Shown: piece after piece, positions 25,615 to 37,238 of the stretch | Layout of the letters: each line of letters starts with the position of its first letter | How positions within the stretch are numbered: position 1 is the first letter of the stretch | Assembly: GCF_024181725.1 (NCBI RefSeq) | Contig: NZ_CP028908.1 | Coordinates: 930,001-994,000, forward strand | Length of the DNA stretch: 64,000 nt | From: Bradyrhizobium sp. WD16 | Lineage (GTDB): Bacteria; Pseudomonadota; Alphaproteobacteria; Rhizobiales; Xanthobacteraceae | Reading direction: 5' to 3' | Notes under the pieces: model-generated | Seen by the model: only the letters and a program-made list of their open reading frames with translations | Database searches by the model: none | What the model was told of the DNA's origin: nothing | Position numbers and translations under genes: made by a program

Positions 25615-27180
25615 TCAGGCGACGCCGCGGCTGCGGCCTTCCCAATAGGGTGCCCGCAACGCCTTGCGATCGATCTTGCCGAGGCCCGTCACCGGGATCG
25701 TCTCGACGACATCGATGGTCTTCGGCGACCAGGGCGCCCCGCGCTTGTCCTTGACGTGAGCCTGGAGCTCGGCGACTTCGATGCTGGCGCCGTTCTTGAG
25801 CACCACGAAGCCCTTCACCGCCTCGCCCCACTTGCCGTCGGGAATGCCGATCACCGCGGCCGAGGCCACCGCGGGATGCGACATCAGCGCGTCCTCGACC
25901 TCGCGCGGGTAGATGTTGAAGCCGCCGGAGATGATCATGTCCTTGGTGCGGTCGACGATATAGAAGAACCCGTCCTTGTCCTTGACGGCGACATCGCCGG
26001 TGTGCAGCCAGCCGCCGCGCAGTCCCTCCTCGGTGGCGTCGGGCCGCTTCCAGTAGCCGTCCATCACCAGCGAGCCGCGCACGCAGATCTCGCCCGGCTC
26101 GCCGATCGCCACCTCGCGCATGTCGGCGTCGAACAGCTTGACGTCGACCATCGGATTGGCCCGTCCGCAGGAGCCGAGCCGTTCCGGCCGGGACAGGTCG
26201 TGATCGACGGTGCGCATGGCGGTGATGATCTGCGGGGCTTCGGTCTGACCATAGAGCTGGACGAAGACCTGGCCGAAGATCGCGATCGCCTCGCGCAACC
26301 GGTCCGGCGACATCGGCGCCGCGCCATAGATGATCATCTGCAGCGACGAGAAGTCGTAGCGCCGTCGCAGCTCGACATTGTCGATCAGGGCATAGATCAG
26401 CGTCGGCACCAGGAAGGTGGCAGTGATCCTGTCTTCCTGCACCACCCGGCCATAGACCTCGGGATCGAAGCCCTGGACAAGGCGGGCATAGCCGCCACGC
26501 AGCATCACCGGAAACAGCGTCACGCCGGCGGCGTGGCTGATCGGGGTCGCGGCGAGGAAGCGGATCTCGGCCGGCCAGTCCCAGTCGGCGAACAGCGCGA
26601 AGGTCATGGCCATCAGCGAGCGGTGCGGCAGCATCACGCCCTTGGAGCGGCCGGTGGTGCCGCCGGTATAGGCGAGGAAGGCGATGTCGCCGACCTCGCC
26701 GTCGTCGACCAGCGGTGCCGGGGCGACCGCGGCCGCCTCGGCAAGCAGGTCGCGGGCGCCGTCCATGGCGCCAAGCGAGACGAGGTGCTTGAGGGTCGGG
26801 GTGCGCCGCTGGATGGCGAGGCCGCGTTCGGCGAACTTGCCGGCCTCGACGATCAGCAGATCGATTTCGGCGTCGGCGACGATGAAGGCCTGGTCGTCCT
26901 CGGCGGCGAGTGGATGCAGCGAAGTATAGCGGCCGCCCATGATCAGCGTGGCGCAGATCGCCGCCCAGCTTTCGGCGCGGTTGGTGGCAAGCACGGAGAC
27001 CGCGCAGCCCTTCTTGAGGCCGAGGGCGCGGAACACGGTGATGTAGCGGCCGACCTGCTCGCCGAACTCGCCGTAGCTCCAGCGGATGTTGCCATCGGCG
27101 ATCGCCGGCCGGTCGGCGTAGCGGATGATGGAGGAGATGATGAGCCCGCCCATCGTTCCGCCGGTATGCAGCCTGTCCAT
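25615..27180 (-). CDS. Acyl-CoA synthetase (AMP-dependent ligase)
   Basis: A 521-residue ANL-superfamily enzyme that activates a carboxylic acid with ATP and joins it to CoA. Motifs in order: P-loop AYTGGTTGRSKGV (about 175), VQLYGQTEAP (A5 region), GWLHTGDVAVKDKDGF (hinge region) with IVDRTKDMIISGGFNIYPREVE (the A8 hinge), and the catalytic Lys in GLGKIDRKAL near the end. Length and order match FadD/long- or medium-chain ligases; the acid is unknown. A second in-frame ATG nine codons in could also serve as start. It stands alone, divergent from carA, with mosaic repeats in its leader and a hydrolase remnant behind. Confidence 0.9.
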   Translation of the reverse strand: MDRLHTGGTMGGLIISSIIRYADRPAIADGNIRWSYGEFGEQVGRYITVFRALGLKKGCAVSVLATNRAESWAAICATLIMGGRYTSLHPLAAEDDQAFIVADAEIDLLIVEAGKFAERGLAIQRRTPTLKHLVSLGAMDGARDLLAEAAAVAPAPLVDDGEVGDIAFLAYTGGTTGRSKGVMLPHRSLMAMTFALFADWDWPAEIRFLAATPISHAAGVTLFPVMLRGGYARLVQGFDPEVYGRVVQEDRITATFLVPTLIYALIDNVELRRRYDFSSLQMIIYGAAPMSPDRLREAIAIFGQVFVQLYGQTEAPQIITAMRTVDHDLSRPERLGSCGRANPMVDVKLFDADMREVAIGEPGEICVRGSLVMDGYWKRPDATEEGLRGGWLHTGDVAVKDKDGFFYIVDRTKDMIISGGFNIYPREVEDALMSHPAVASAAVIGIPDGKWGEAVKGFVVLKNGASIEVAELQAHVKDKRGAPWSPKTIDVVETIPVTGLGKIDRKALRAPYWEGRSRGVA

Positions 27181-27207
27181 GGTTTTTCGTCTTCTCCCTT
27201 GAGCTTT

Positions 27208-27304
27208 GGAGCCTCCGCTCCGATTGAATCGGAGCGGAGGCTCCAGGTTTTTGTTTTGACGCGTTTTCTTCGCGCGAACCGGTGTCCACTTCGCGGGAAA
27301 ACGC
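27208..27304. repeat. Rhizobial-type intergenic mosaic element (two hairpins)
   Basis: A perfect inverted repeat with 18-bp arms around a single base (27208-27225 and 27227-27244, arm GGAGCCTCCGCTCCGATT), a T-rich bridge, then GCGTTTTC (27261-27268) and GAAAACGC (27297-27304) around a CGCGAACCGGTGTCC core. I recall the second half as a widespread RIME-like repeat in Rhizobiales. The T-run after the first hairpin could also stop rightward transcription, but no rightward gene precedes it. Confidence 0.7.
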
Positions 27305-27519
27305 TCTGGCGGCCGGTTCGGCCGGCCTCTCGGAGCATTGTAGACGCATGTTCCGGTCGCGCCAGCTCCGAAAAACGACCAAATATTTCGCCGATGGCGG
27401 CGCCGATCCGGGCCGGCGAGCCCGGCGCCAGAAGCGGCGGCAACATCGGTGAGGAAGCGTCGGAAAACCGCCGCCGCGGCCTTTGACGGCGCCGGGCACA
27501 GGGTTTATGTGGTCCGTTC

Positions 27520-28716
27520 ATGACCACATTGGACAATGCCACCGCCTGGCCGGACCTCAAACCGACCGCGCTGCTCGTGCTCGCCGATGGGACCGTGCTG
27601 GAGGGCTTCGGCCTCGGCGCCGAGGGTTCCGCCGTCGGCGAGGTGTGTTTCAACACCGCCATGACGGGTTACGAGGAGATTCTGACCGATCCCTCCTATG
27701 CCGGGCAGATCATCACCTTCACCTTCCCCCATATCGGCAATGTCGGCACCAACGATGAGGACATCGAGGCGCTGAACATGGCGGCGACGCCCGGCGCCCG
27801 CGGCGTCATCCTGCGCGCCTCGATCACCGATCCGTCGAACTACCGCGCGGCGAAGCACCTCGACCAGTGGCTCAAGGCCCGCGGCATCGTCGGTCTCTGC
27901 GGCATCGATACCCGCGCGCTGACCTCGCTGATCCGCAGCAAGGGCATGCCCAATGCGGTGATCGCCCACGCGCAGGACGGCAAGTTCGACCTGCGGGCGC
28001 TCAAGGAGGAAGCCCGCGAGTGGCCCGGCCTCGTCGGCATGGATCTCGTGCCGATGGTCACCAGCGCTCAGCGCTTCACCTGGGACGAGACGCCATGGCA
28101 GTGGGAGAAGGGCTACGGCCGCCAGGACGGGGACAAGGCGGAGTTCAACGTCATCGCGATTGATTACGGCATCAAGCGCAACATCCTGCGCCTTCTCGCC
28201 GGCGAAGGCTGCCGCGTCACGGTCGTTCCGGCGACGACCTCGGCGGAAGACATCCTGGCCATGAAGCCCGACGGCGTCTTCCTGTCGAACGGCCCGGGCG
28301 ATCCGGCCGCAACCGGCGAATATGCCGTGCCGGTGATCAAGAAGGTCATCGAAACCGGGCTGCCGACCTTCGGCATCTGCCTCGGCCACCAGATGCTCGG
28401 CCTCGCCCTCGGCGGCAAGACCGTGAAGATGCACCAGGGACATCACGGCGCCAACCACCCGGTCAAGGACCTGACCACCGGCAAGGTCGAGATCACCTCG
28501 ATGAATCACGGGTTTGCCGTCGACAAGACATCGCTGCCGGCCAATGTGGTCCAGACCCACGTCTCGCTGTTCGACGATTCCAATTGCGGCATCGCGCTCG
28601 AGGACAAGCCGGTGTTCTCGGTGCAGTACCACCCCGAAGCCTCGCCCGGTCCGCGCGATTCCCACTACCTGTTCAAGCGCTTCACCGAGCTGATGCGCCA
28701 GCGCAAATCGGCCTAG
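27520..28716 (+). CDS. carA: Carbamoyl-phosphate synthase small subunit (glutaminase)
   Basis: A 398-residue glutamine amidotransferase that supplies ammonia to CarB for carbamoyl phosphate (pyrimidine and arginine synthesis). The N-terminal CPSase_sm_chain domain has NTAMTGYEEILTDPSYAGQI; the C-terminal class I amidotransferase domain has oxyanion-loop NGPGDPAA, nucleophile Cys in GICLGHQMLGLAL, and His/Glu in QYHPEASPGP. All catalytic residues are present and the length is normal. It starts 40 bases after the mosaic-repeat region with no strong ribosome-binding site. carB lies 1.9 kb downstream, separated by a dps remnant, a methyltransferase, a repeat and a tRNA-like gene. Confidence 0.97.
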   Translation: MTTLDNATAWPDLKPTALLVLADGTVLEGFGLGAEGSAVGEVCFNTAMTGYEEILTDPSYAGQIITFTFPHIGNVGTNDEDIEALNMAATPGARGVILRASITDPSNYRAAKHLDQWLKARGIVGLCGIDTRALTSLIRSKGMPNAVIAHAQDGKFDLRALKEEAREWPGLVGMDLVPMVTSAQRFTWDETPWQWEKGYGRQDGDKAEFNVIAIDYGIKRNILRLLAGEGCRVTVVPATTSAEDILAMKPDGVFLSNGPGDPAATGEYAVPVIKKVIETGLPTFGICLGHQMLGLALGGKTVKMHQGHHGANHPVKDLTTGKVEITSMNHGFAVDKTSLPANVVQTHVSLFDDSNCGIALEDKPVFSVQYHPEASPGPRDSHYLFKRFTELMRQRKSA

Positions 28717-28743
28717 ACGGCGCGCAGGCCCGACGCCGCCCGC

Positions 28744-29115
28744 TCACGCCTCGTTGCCACCTTCCTGCCGGCTCGCCTCGAACAGGAACCAGGTGCGCCG
28801 CTCGGTGGCGTCGATGAAATTCTCCAGCAGGCTGGCCGTGGCGACGTCGCCATGGCGATCGGCGACCTCGTGCGCCTTGCGCAAGGACGCTGCGAAATTC
28901 TTGGTGTCCTGCGTCAGCTCGCACAGCATCTCCCGCGGCGGCACATAGTCCTCGTCATCGTCCTCGACGCTCTTGAGGCGGTTGACATGGCCGATCGAGC
29001 GCAGCGTCGTGCCGCCGATCTTGCGCACCCGCTCGGCGAGATCATCGATCGCCGCGAAGATCGCTTCGTCCTGCTCGTCCAGCAACAGGTGGCAGTCGCG
29101 GACATGGCGGGCGCT
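28744..29115 (-). pseudogene. 5'-truncated dps (DNA-binding ferritin-like protein)
   Basis: The frame from about 29115 down to the stop at 28744 encodes ~123 residues matching the last two thirds of Dps: RDCHLLLDEQDEAIFAAIDD, LAERVRKIGGTTLRSIGH, and LRKAHEVADRHGDVATASLL. Upstream the match ends abruptly inside the segment that should read like FHWHxSGPHFRDYH; the frame stays open but the residues are unrelated and no good start exists. The first helix and one ferroxidase His are lost, so the shell and iron site should not form. Two perfect 16-bp tandem units (29217-29248) lie nearby and may mark the rearrangement. It converges on carA (27 bp). Confidence 0.7.
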
Positions 29116-29331
29116 GGACAGGGCAGATCGGACGCGATAACGCCGAAGCCCGGAGGACGTTCCTTCGCCGGAACGCGGCCGCGGAGTGGAATGAAGACAC
29201 CACTGACCGGTGACGAACGACGGCTCAGGGGAACGACGGCTCAGGGGACATGACGCAATTGGCTGGACCGACAAGCGCAATCAACGACGGCCGGAGAACG
29301 GCCCGGGGCGAGCCGCTGCGGGGGCCGCGCC

Positions 29332-30039
29332 ATGGATGACTGGATCGACTATTACGATTCCACCCACACCATCTATGTCAGCAAGCTTCACCGCGATCTG
29401 CATTTCAGCATCATCGCCGATGATATCATCGGCTACATCTCCTCGCCCGACGCGGTGGTGCTGGACTATTCCTGCGGCGAAGCCACTTCGGCGGGGCGGG
29501 TGGCGGCCCGTTGCGCCAAGCTGATCCTCGCCGAGCCGGCGCCTGGCGTCCGCGGCCGCCTCATCGCGCGCTATGCCGGCGACCTGAACGTCAAGGTCCG
29601 CGCCCTCGAAGACCTGCGCCATCTCGAGCCCGCCTCGGTCGATCTCGCGGTCATGATCTCGGTGGCGCAATACATGACGCCGGCCGAACTCGACGCCGCC
29701 TTCGCCACCATCCGCCGCCTGCTGAAACCCTCGGGCCGTTTCGTGCTCGGCGACGTCCTGCGGCCCGATGTCGGCGCCGCGACCGACGTCATGGCGCTGC
29801 TGCGCATGGCTTGGCGCCACGGCTTCGTCAAAGACGCCGTGATCGGGCTCATGCGCACTTATCTGTCCGACTATTGGCAATTGCGCAGCCAGATCGGGCT
29901 GCAGCGCTACAGCGAACAGGACATGCTGGCGAGGCTGACCGCGGCGGGCTTCTCCGCGAGCCGCGCCCACGTCAATGTCGGCCACAACCCCGCGCGCATG
30001 ACCTTTATCGCCCGCCACGCTTTCTCAGCCGGCCCCTGA
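29332..30039 (+). CDS. Class I SAM-dependent methyltransferase
   Basis: A 235-residue methyltransferase-like protein. The Rossmann motif I is AVVLDYSCGEATSAGRVAA (about 40-58, with S-C-G-E in place of GxGxG), followed by an acidic strand end LILAEPAPGVRG, motif IV-like VDLAVMISVAQYMTP and LLKPSGRFVLGDVL. The SAM site therefore looks usable. The substrate is unknown; relatives methylate small molecules. Third codon positions are GC-rich throughout, so the gene is real although it sits between a pseudogene and a repeat. Confidence 0.8.
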   Translation: MDDWIDYYDSTHTIYVSKLHRDLHFSIIADDIIGYISSPDAVVLDYSCGEATSAGRVAARCAKLILAEPAPGVRGRLIARYAGDLNVKVRALEDLRHLEPASVDLAVMISVAQYMTPAELDAAFATIRRLLKPSGRFVLGDVLRPDVGAATDVMALLRMAWRHGFVKDAVIGLMRTYLSDYWQLRSQIGLQRYSEQDMLARLTAAGFSASRAHVNVGHNPARMTFIARHAFSAGP

Positions 30040-30116
30040 CCCGTTCCACGGGGCCGATCAGTGCAACAGCAGCCGTTAGACTGGCATCCTCCGGACACGA
30101 ACTTCGGAAAGCTGGC

Positions 30117-30281
30117 ACTAGGCGTCTCGCAATTGCCTACCGCCTTTGCGGCCAGTCTGTCGTAGGCAATTGCGAGACATAAGCCACACTAGCGCTTTGA
30201 TTTTGCTAGTGTCCTTTATGTCTCCGAATTACCGTGCGAGCGTGAGGCTAATAGGGCGGTAATTCGGAGACAGGACACTAG
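30117..30281. repeat. Two-hairpin dispersed repeat, copy 1
   Basis: Hairpin A: 17-bp arms GTCTCGCAATTGCCTAC (30124-30140) and its complement (30162-30178). Hairpin B: 15-bp arms GTCTCCGAATTACCG (30220-30234) and complement (30257-30271), itself flanked by CTAGTGTCC (30206-30214) and GGACACTAG (30273-30281). A CACTAG-type core joins them. Copy 2 is at 34748-34905 and a core-only copy at 61016-61046. Confidence 0.85.
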
Positions 30282-30314
30282 GCGCCGGCCGGCCCTTGCG
30301 GTATTATTGCATCC

Positions 30315-30388
30315 GGCCCGGTGGCGGAAGTTTACGCGGGGGCTGTGCAAAGCCTTCTATCCTGGTTCGAAGCCAGGCCGGGCCTCCA
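30315..30388 (+). tRNA. tRNA-Cys-like gene (anticodon GCA), structurally odd
   Basis: A 74-nt cloverleaf: acceptor GGCCCGG pairs perfectly with CCGGGCC, TG at 8-9, D-stem GCG/CGC, T-stem CCTGG/CCAGG with loop TTCGAAG, discriminator T, encoded CCA. T73, GCA and the 74-nt length are tRNA-Cys traits. Two oddities: the D-loop GAAGTTTA lacks the conserved GG that pairs with the T-loop, and the best anticodon-stem pairing (GGGGC/GCCTT) leaves an 8-nt loop TGTGCAAA instead of 7. It may be the genuine tRNA-Cys with a divergent structure, or a decaying copy. No other tRNA-Cys is in the window. Confidence 0.6.
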
Positions 30389-30541
30389 GACTCGTCGGAT
30401 CTGCATGTCCGACGTTGATTTATCGGCATTTTTGCCTGCGGACAGGGCGTTTGGGCGCCCTCTATCCCCTTCCCCCCCTCCAGAATCTCGTCTAAAGACA
30501 GCCCCGCGCGAGGCCAGCTCTCGGCGCCCGGCCTTGAGGAC

Positions 30542-30565
30542 GCGCGAGGAGCGCGCCCTTTTTTT
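30542..30565 (+). terminator. Intrinsic terminator or attenuator in the carB leader
   Basis: A GC hairpin GCGCG/CGCGC with a 5-nt loop, extended by two G-C pairs across a bulge, followed by CCTTTTTTT, 37 bp before the carB ATG. It could end transcription from the tRNA-Cys-like gene, or attenuate carB. I see no leader peptide or clear antiterminator. Confidence 0.65.
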
Positions 30566-30601
30566 GTGCCCAGTTTTCCCCGCCCGCGCTAGCGAGACGC
30601 G

Positions 30602-33931
<3,330 letters not shown>

Positions 33932-34103
33932 ACGGGCCTGGCGCCGCAGTCCGCGTGCAATCCCCGACCGCTGTTCGGAACCGGGCGGTTGCGTTTGTGT
34001 TCCCTATCGACGCCCGGGCCGGCACCGGGCCGCGAACCAACAGAACGTTTCGCGTGACGGAGCCTTGCCGCTCCCGAGCGCGGGATTTGAAGGACGACGA
34101 CGA

Positions 34104-34580
34104 ATGGTAGAGAAAGTTCCGATGACCGAGGCCGGGCACACCGCCCTCGCAGATGAGCTGCGGCAGCGCCAGCAAGTTGAACGCCCGCGCATCATCGAAC
34201 AGATCGCCGAGGCGCGCTCCCATGGCGACCTGTCGGAAAACGCGGAATATCACGCCGCCAAGGAGCAGCAGTCGCACAACGAGGGGCGCATCGCCGAACT
34301 CGAAGACAAGCTGGCGCGCGCCGATGTGATCGACGTCTCCAAGCTGTCCGGCGACACCATCATGTTCGGTGCCACGGTGACGCTGGTCGATGAGGACACC
34401 GAGAAGAAGGCGGTGTGGCAGATCGTCGGCGACACCGAAGCCGACGCGAAGAAAGGCCGGATCTCCATTTCCTCACCGCTGGCGCGTGCGCTGATCGGCA
34501 AGAAGAAGGGCTCCTCGGTGGAGGTGATGGCGCCAGGCGGCGCCAAGGCCTACGAGATCACCAAGGTGGACTGGAAGTAA
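34104..34580 (+). CDS. greA: Transcription elongation factor GreA
   Basis: A 158-residue protein, the usual GreA length, that rescues backtracked RNA polymerase by stimulating transcript cleavage. The N-terminal coiled coil has the acidic tip with Asp and Glu in [17 protein letters not shown]; the C-terminal FKBP-like domain has [33 protein letters not shown]. The start MVEKVPMT has AAGGA about nine bases upstream; longer frame upstream is not coding-like. Following carB as in many alphaproteobacteria; ends at paired terminators. Confidence 0.97.
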   Translation: MVEKVPMTEAGHTALADELRQRQQVERPRIIEQIAEARSHGDLSENAEYHAAKEQQSHNEGRIAELEDKLARADVIDVSKLSGDTIMFGATVTLVDEDTEKKAVWQIVGDTEADAKKGRISISSPLARALIGKKKGSSVEVMAPGGAKAYEITKVDWK

Positions 34581-34618
34581 CTACCCTCACCAGAGCGCCG
34601 CAACCGACGCTACCATCA

Positions 34619-34677
34619 GGGGCCGCCATGGTGCGGCCCTTTGACTGTCGAAGGGCCGCTGTCGGGCGGCCCTTTGT
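34619..34677 (+). terminator. Tandem intrinsic terminators after greA
   Basis: Two near-identical hairpins: GGGCCGC/GCGGCCC then TTT (34620-34642), and AAGGGCCGC/GCGGCCCTT (34651-34674) then TG. They lie 40-95 bp after the greA stop. The short U-runs are usual for GC-rich alphaproteobacteria. Confidence 0.75.
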
Positions 34678-34747
34678 CCGTCCCGGGTCGAAGTGCTTCG
34701 TCAAAGTGCTTCCGGCTTCAATGCGCTTTCCGGTTCAGAATGCGAAA

Positions 34748-34905
34748 CTAGTGTGGCGTCTCGCAACTGCCTACCCTCTTTGCAGCCAGTCTCTCGTAGG
34801 CAATTGCGAGACATAAGCCACACTAGCACTTTGATTTTTCTAGTGTCCTTTACGTCTCCGAATTACCGTGCGAGCGTGAGGCAAATGGGGCGGTAATTCG
34901 GAGAC
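34748..34905. repeat. Two-hairpin dispersed repeat, copy 2
   Basis: The same element as at 30117-30281. Here hairpin A is complete to its outer arms CTAGTGTGGC (34748-34757) and GCCACACTAG (34817-34826) around the 17-bp inner arms (one mismatch), while hairpin B has its 15-bp arms (34854-34868, 34891-34905) but has lost the right outer arm. The two copies together show the full design: two large palindromes sharing a CTAGTGT boundary. Confidence 0.85.
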
Positions 34906-35005
34906 TGACGCGCTTGTCAGAAAGATTCACTGCAACGTGATCCGCGGCGACAGCTTCCTGCGTTAGCGAAGGGACCTTCCAGACAAAAGAGGGGGTAATC
35001 TCGTC

Positions 35006-35404
35006 ATGGACAACATCCTGCAAAGCTGGGCGCCCCGCGTCCTCAGCATCCTGCGCATCATCACCGGCCTGCTCTTCCTGCAATATGGATTCGCCAAGCT
35101 GCTCAAATGGCCGCCGGTGCCGATGTTCGAGAAGGTACAGCTGTTCTCGCTCTACGGCGCCGCGGGCACGCTCGAGCTCATCGGCGGCATTCTGCTGATC
35201 CTCGGGCTGTTCACCCGCCCGGTGGCTTTCATCGTCTGCGGTGAGATGGCCTTCGCCTACTTCCTCGGCCACGCCGGGCGCAACTTCTTCCCGATCATCA
35301 ACGGCGGCAATCTCGCCATCGAATTCTGCTTCGTCTTCCTCTATCTCACCTTCGCGGGCGCCGGCCCGTTGAGCCTCGATGCCGCGCTGCTGCGCAAGAA
35401 GTAA
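35006..35404 (+). CDS. DoxX-family membrane protein
   Basis: A 132-residue protein with four hydrophobic segments, the DoxX fold. The first has the family's LRIITGLLFLQYGFAKLL; the second GTLELIGGILLILGLFTRPVAF is the other hallmark; the fourth follows NGGNLAIEFCFVFLYL. Members have been linked to quinone reduction and to redox stress, but most are uncharacterised. GAGGGGG stands about nine bases before the ATG. It sits alone between a repeat and the converging lrp-type gene. Confidence 0.88.
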   Translation: MDNILQSWAPRVLSILRIITGLLFLQYGFAKLLKWPPVPMFEKVQLFSLYGAAGTLELIGGILLILGLFTRPVAFIVCGEMAFAYFLGHAGRNFFPIINGGNLAIEFCFVFLYLTFAGAGPLSLDAALLRKK

Positions 35405-35496
35405 GCCTCAGCTCGGCAAGAAGATCACCGTCACAACCGCGCCGGCTCGCCGGCGCGGTTCACGTCTGGCGGGGAGAGGCGAAGCGGCTCGTGCGC

Positions 35497-35979
35497 TCAG
35501 GCGCGACCGAGCCTGAGCTCGAGCGGCACGGCCGCGGAATTCTTGGAATTCTGCAGCACCAGCGAGGTGCGCACGTTGCGCACATGGGGCGCGGCGGTGA
35601 GATGGGCGACGAAATGCTGGAAGGTCGCCATGTCGGGCGCCACGCATTTGAGGATGTAATCGACCTCGCCGGAGAGCATCCAGCACTCCCGCACCAGCGG
35701 TTCGGCCCGGACGAAATCCTCGAAGGCACGCAGATCGGCTTCCGCCTGGCTCGAGAGGTGCACCGCGGCAAATACGGTGACGTCGAAGCCGAGGCGGTGC
35801 GGATCGAGCAGACCGCGATAGCCGGTGATGTAGCCGGCCTCCTCCAGCGCCTTCACCCGGCGCAGACAGGGCGGTGGAGAGATCCCGACACGCTTGGCGA
35901 GTTCGACATTGGTGATTCGACCGTCCGCCTGGATTTCGCTGAGGATCTTGAGGTCGATCGAGTCGAGGTCCTTGGACAC
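35497..35979 (-). CDS. Lrp/AsnC-family transcriptional regulator
   Basis: A 160-residue leucine-responsive-type regulator. The N-terminal winged helix (about 6-65) has DLKILSEIQADGRITNVELAKRVGISPPPCLRRVKALEEAGYI; the C-terminal RAM ligand domain has FAAVHLSSQAEADLRAFE, LSGEVDYILKCVAPDMATF and ends in LELRLGRA. The start is a GTG at 35977-35979 without a strong ribosome-binding site. It is divergent from trxB across 247 bp and may control its own gene; amino-acid ligand unknown. Confidence 0.92.
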   Translation of the reverse strand: MSKDLDSIDLKILSEIQADGRITNVELAKRVGISPPPCLRRVKALEEAGYITGYRGLLDPHRLGFDVTVFAAVHLSSQAEADLRAFEDFVRAEPLVRECWMLSGEVDYILKCVAPDMATFQHFVAHLTAAPHVRNVRTSLVLQNSKNSAAVPLELRLGRA

Positions 35980-36226
35980 TGAGGCCGGATTCCCTGGTGT
36001 TTCGGCAAGCGGAATTCGCGCTTCATACCCTACCGGCGGGAATTTGCGAAATTTTATTGCGCCTCAGGGTGTTGATACCGGGGACCACGGGCAATCCGGA
36101 TTGCAAAACTTGCATGGCTGCCCAGATACCCTAAGATGCTCGTGGCTGGATTTCGACGCCCCTCAGCCAACTTCAGAGCATTTTTCGCCCCCCTCAGCCC
36201 CCGACGTCAGGGGCAAGGACCACGCT

Positions 36227-37222
36227 ATGTCGTCAGCCGCCTCTTCGCCCGCCACCGGCGCTTCCGCCACGTCCGTCAAGGTTCTGATCATCGGCTCCGG
36301 CCCTGCCGGCTATACCGCCGCCATCTATGCGGCCCGCGCGATGCTCGAGCCGGTGCTGATCCAGGGCATCCAGCCGGGCGGCCAGCTCACCATCACCACC
36401 GAGGTGGAGAATTATCCCGGCTTCGCCGACGTCATCCAGGGGCCCTGGCTGATGGAGCAGATGGAAGCCCAGGCCCGCCACGTCGGCACCCGGATCGTCA
36501 CCGACTACGTCAACAAGCTCGAACTCGGCCAGCGCCCGTTCCGCGTCACTTGCGACTCCGGCGACGTCTATTTTGCGGACACGGTGATTCTCGCCACCGG
36601 CGCCCAGGCACGCTGGCTCGGCCTGCCCACGGAAGAAACCTTCAAGGGCTTCGGCGTCTCCGCCTGCGCCACCTGTGACGGCTTCTTCTATCGCGGCAAG
36701 CAGGTCTTCGTCGTCGGCGGCGGCAACACCGCGGTCGAGGAGGCGCTGTTCCTGACCAATTTCGCCTCACAAGTGACGCTGGTGCATCGCCGCGACTCGC
36801 TGCGCGCCGAGCGCATTCTGCAGGACCGGTTGTTCAAGCATCCCAAGATCAAGGTGATCTGGGACACCGCCGTGGAAGAGATCCGCGGCGAGCAGAACCC
36901 GGCCAAGGTCACCCATATCCGGCTCAAGAACGTGAAGACCGGCGCGGTCTCCGACCTGCCCGCCGACGGCGTCTTCGTCGCGATCGGCCACGCGCCGGCC
37001 ACCGAACTGGTCGCCGGACAGCTCAAGCTCAAACCCTCGGGCTATGTCGAAGTCGGACCGCACTCGACCGCGACGTCGGTGCCCGGCGTGTTCGCCGCGG
37101 GCGACGTCGCCGACGAGACCTACCGGCAGGCCGTCACCGCCGCCGGCATGGGCTGCATGGCCGCGCTCGAGGCCGAGCGCTTCATCCACCTCGCTGCGGT
37201 CGATCGCGCGGCCGCTGAATAG
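36227..37222 (+). CDS. trxB: Thioredoxin reductase
   Basis: A 331-residue low-molecular-weight flavoprotein that reduces thioredoxin with NADPH. FAD fold VLIIGSGPAGYTAAIYAARA (about 18-37), redox pair in SACATCDGFFYRG (Cys-Ala-Thr-Cys), NADPH fold VFVVGGGNTAVEEALFL, and C-terminal FAD motif VPGVFAAGDVADETYRQAVTAAGMGCMAAL. The start MSSAASS has AAGGA seven bases upstream; the longer frame to 35894 is antisense to lrp. lysR follows 16 bp on and is probably co-transcribed. Confidence 0.96.
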   Translation: MSSAASSPATGASATSVKVLIIGSGPAGYTAAIYAARAMLEPVLIQGIQPGGQLTITTEVENYPGFADVIQGPWLMEQMEAQARHVGTRIVTDYVNKLELGQRPFRVTCDSGDVYFADTVILATGAQARWLGLPTEETFKGFGVSACATCDGFFYRGKQVFVVGGGNTAVEEALFLTNFASQVTLVHRRDSLRAERILQDRLFKHPKIKVIWDTAVEEIRGEQNPAKVTHIRLKNVKTGAVSDLPADGVFVAIGHAPATELVAGQLKLKPSGYVEVGPHSTATSVPGVFAAGDVADETYRQAVTAAGMGCMAALEAERFIHLAAVDRAAAE

Positions 37223-37238
37223 CAGGCGAACAACTGCG

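Noticed and set aside
29217-29248. Two perfect 16-bp tandem units
   Set aside because: Too few units for a VNTR or iteron array; mentioned only as a possible trace of the dps truncation.
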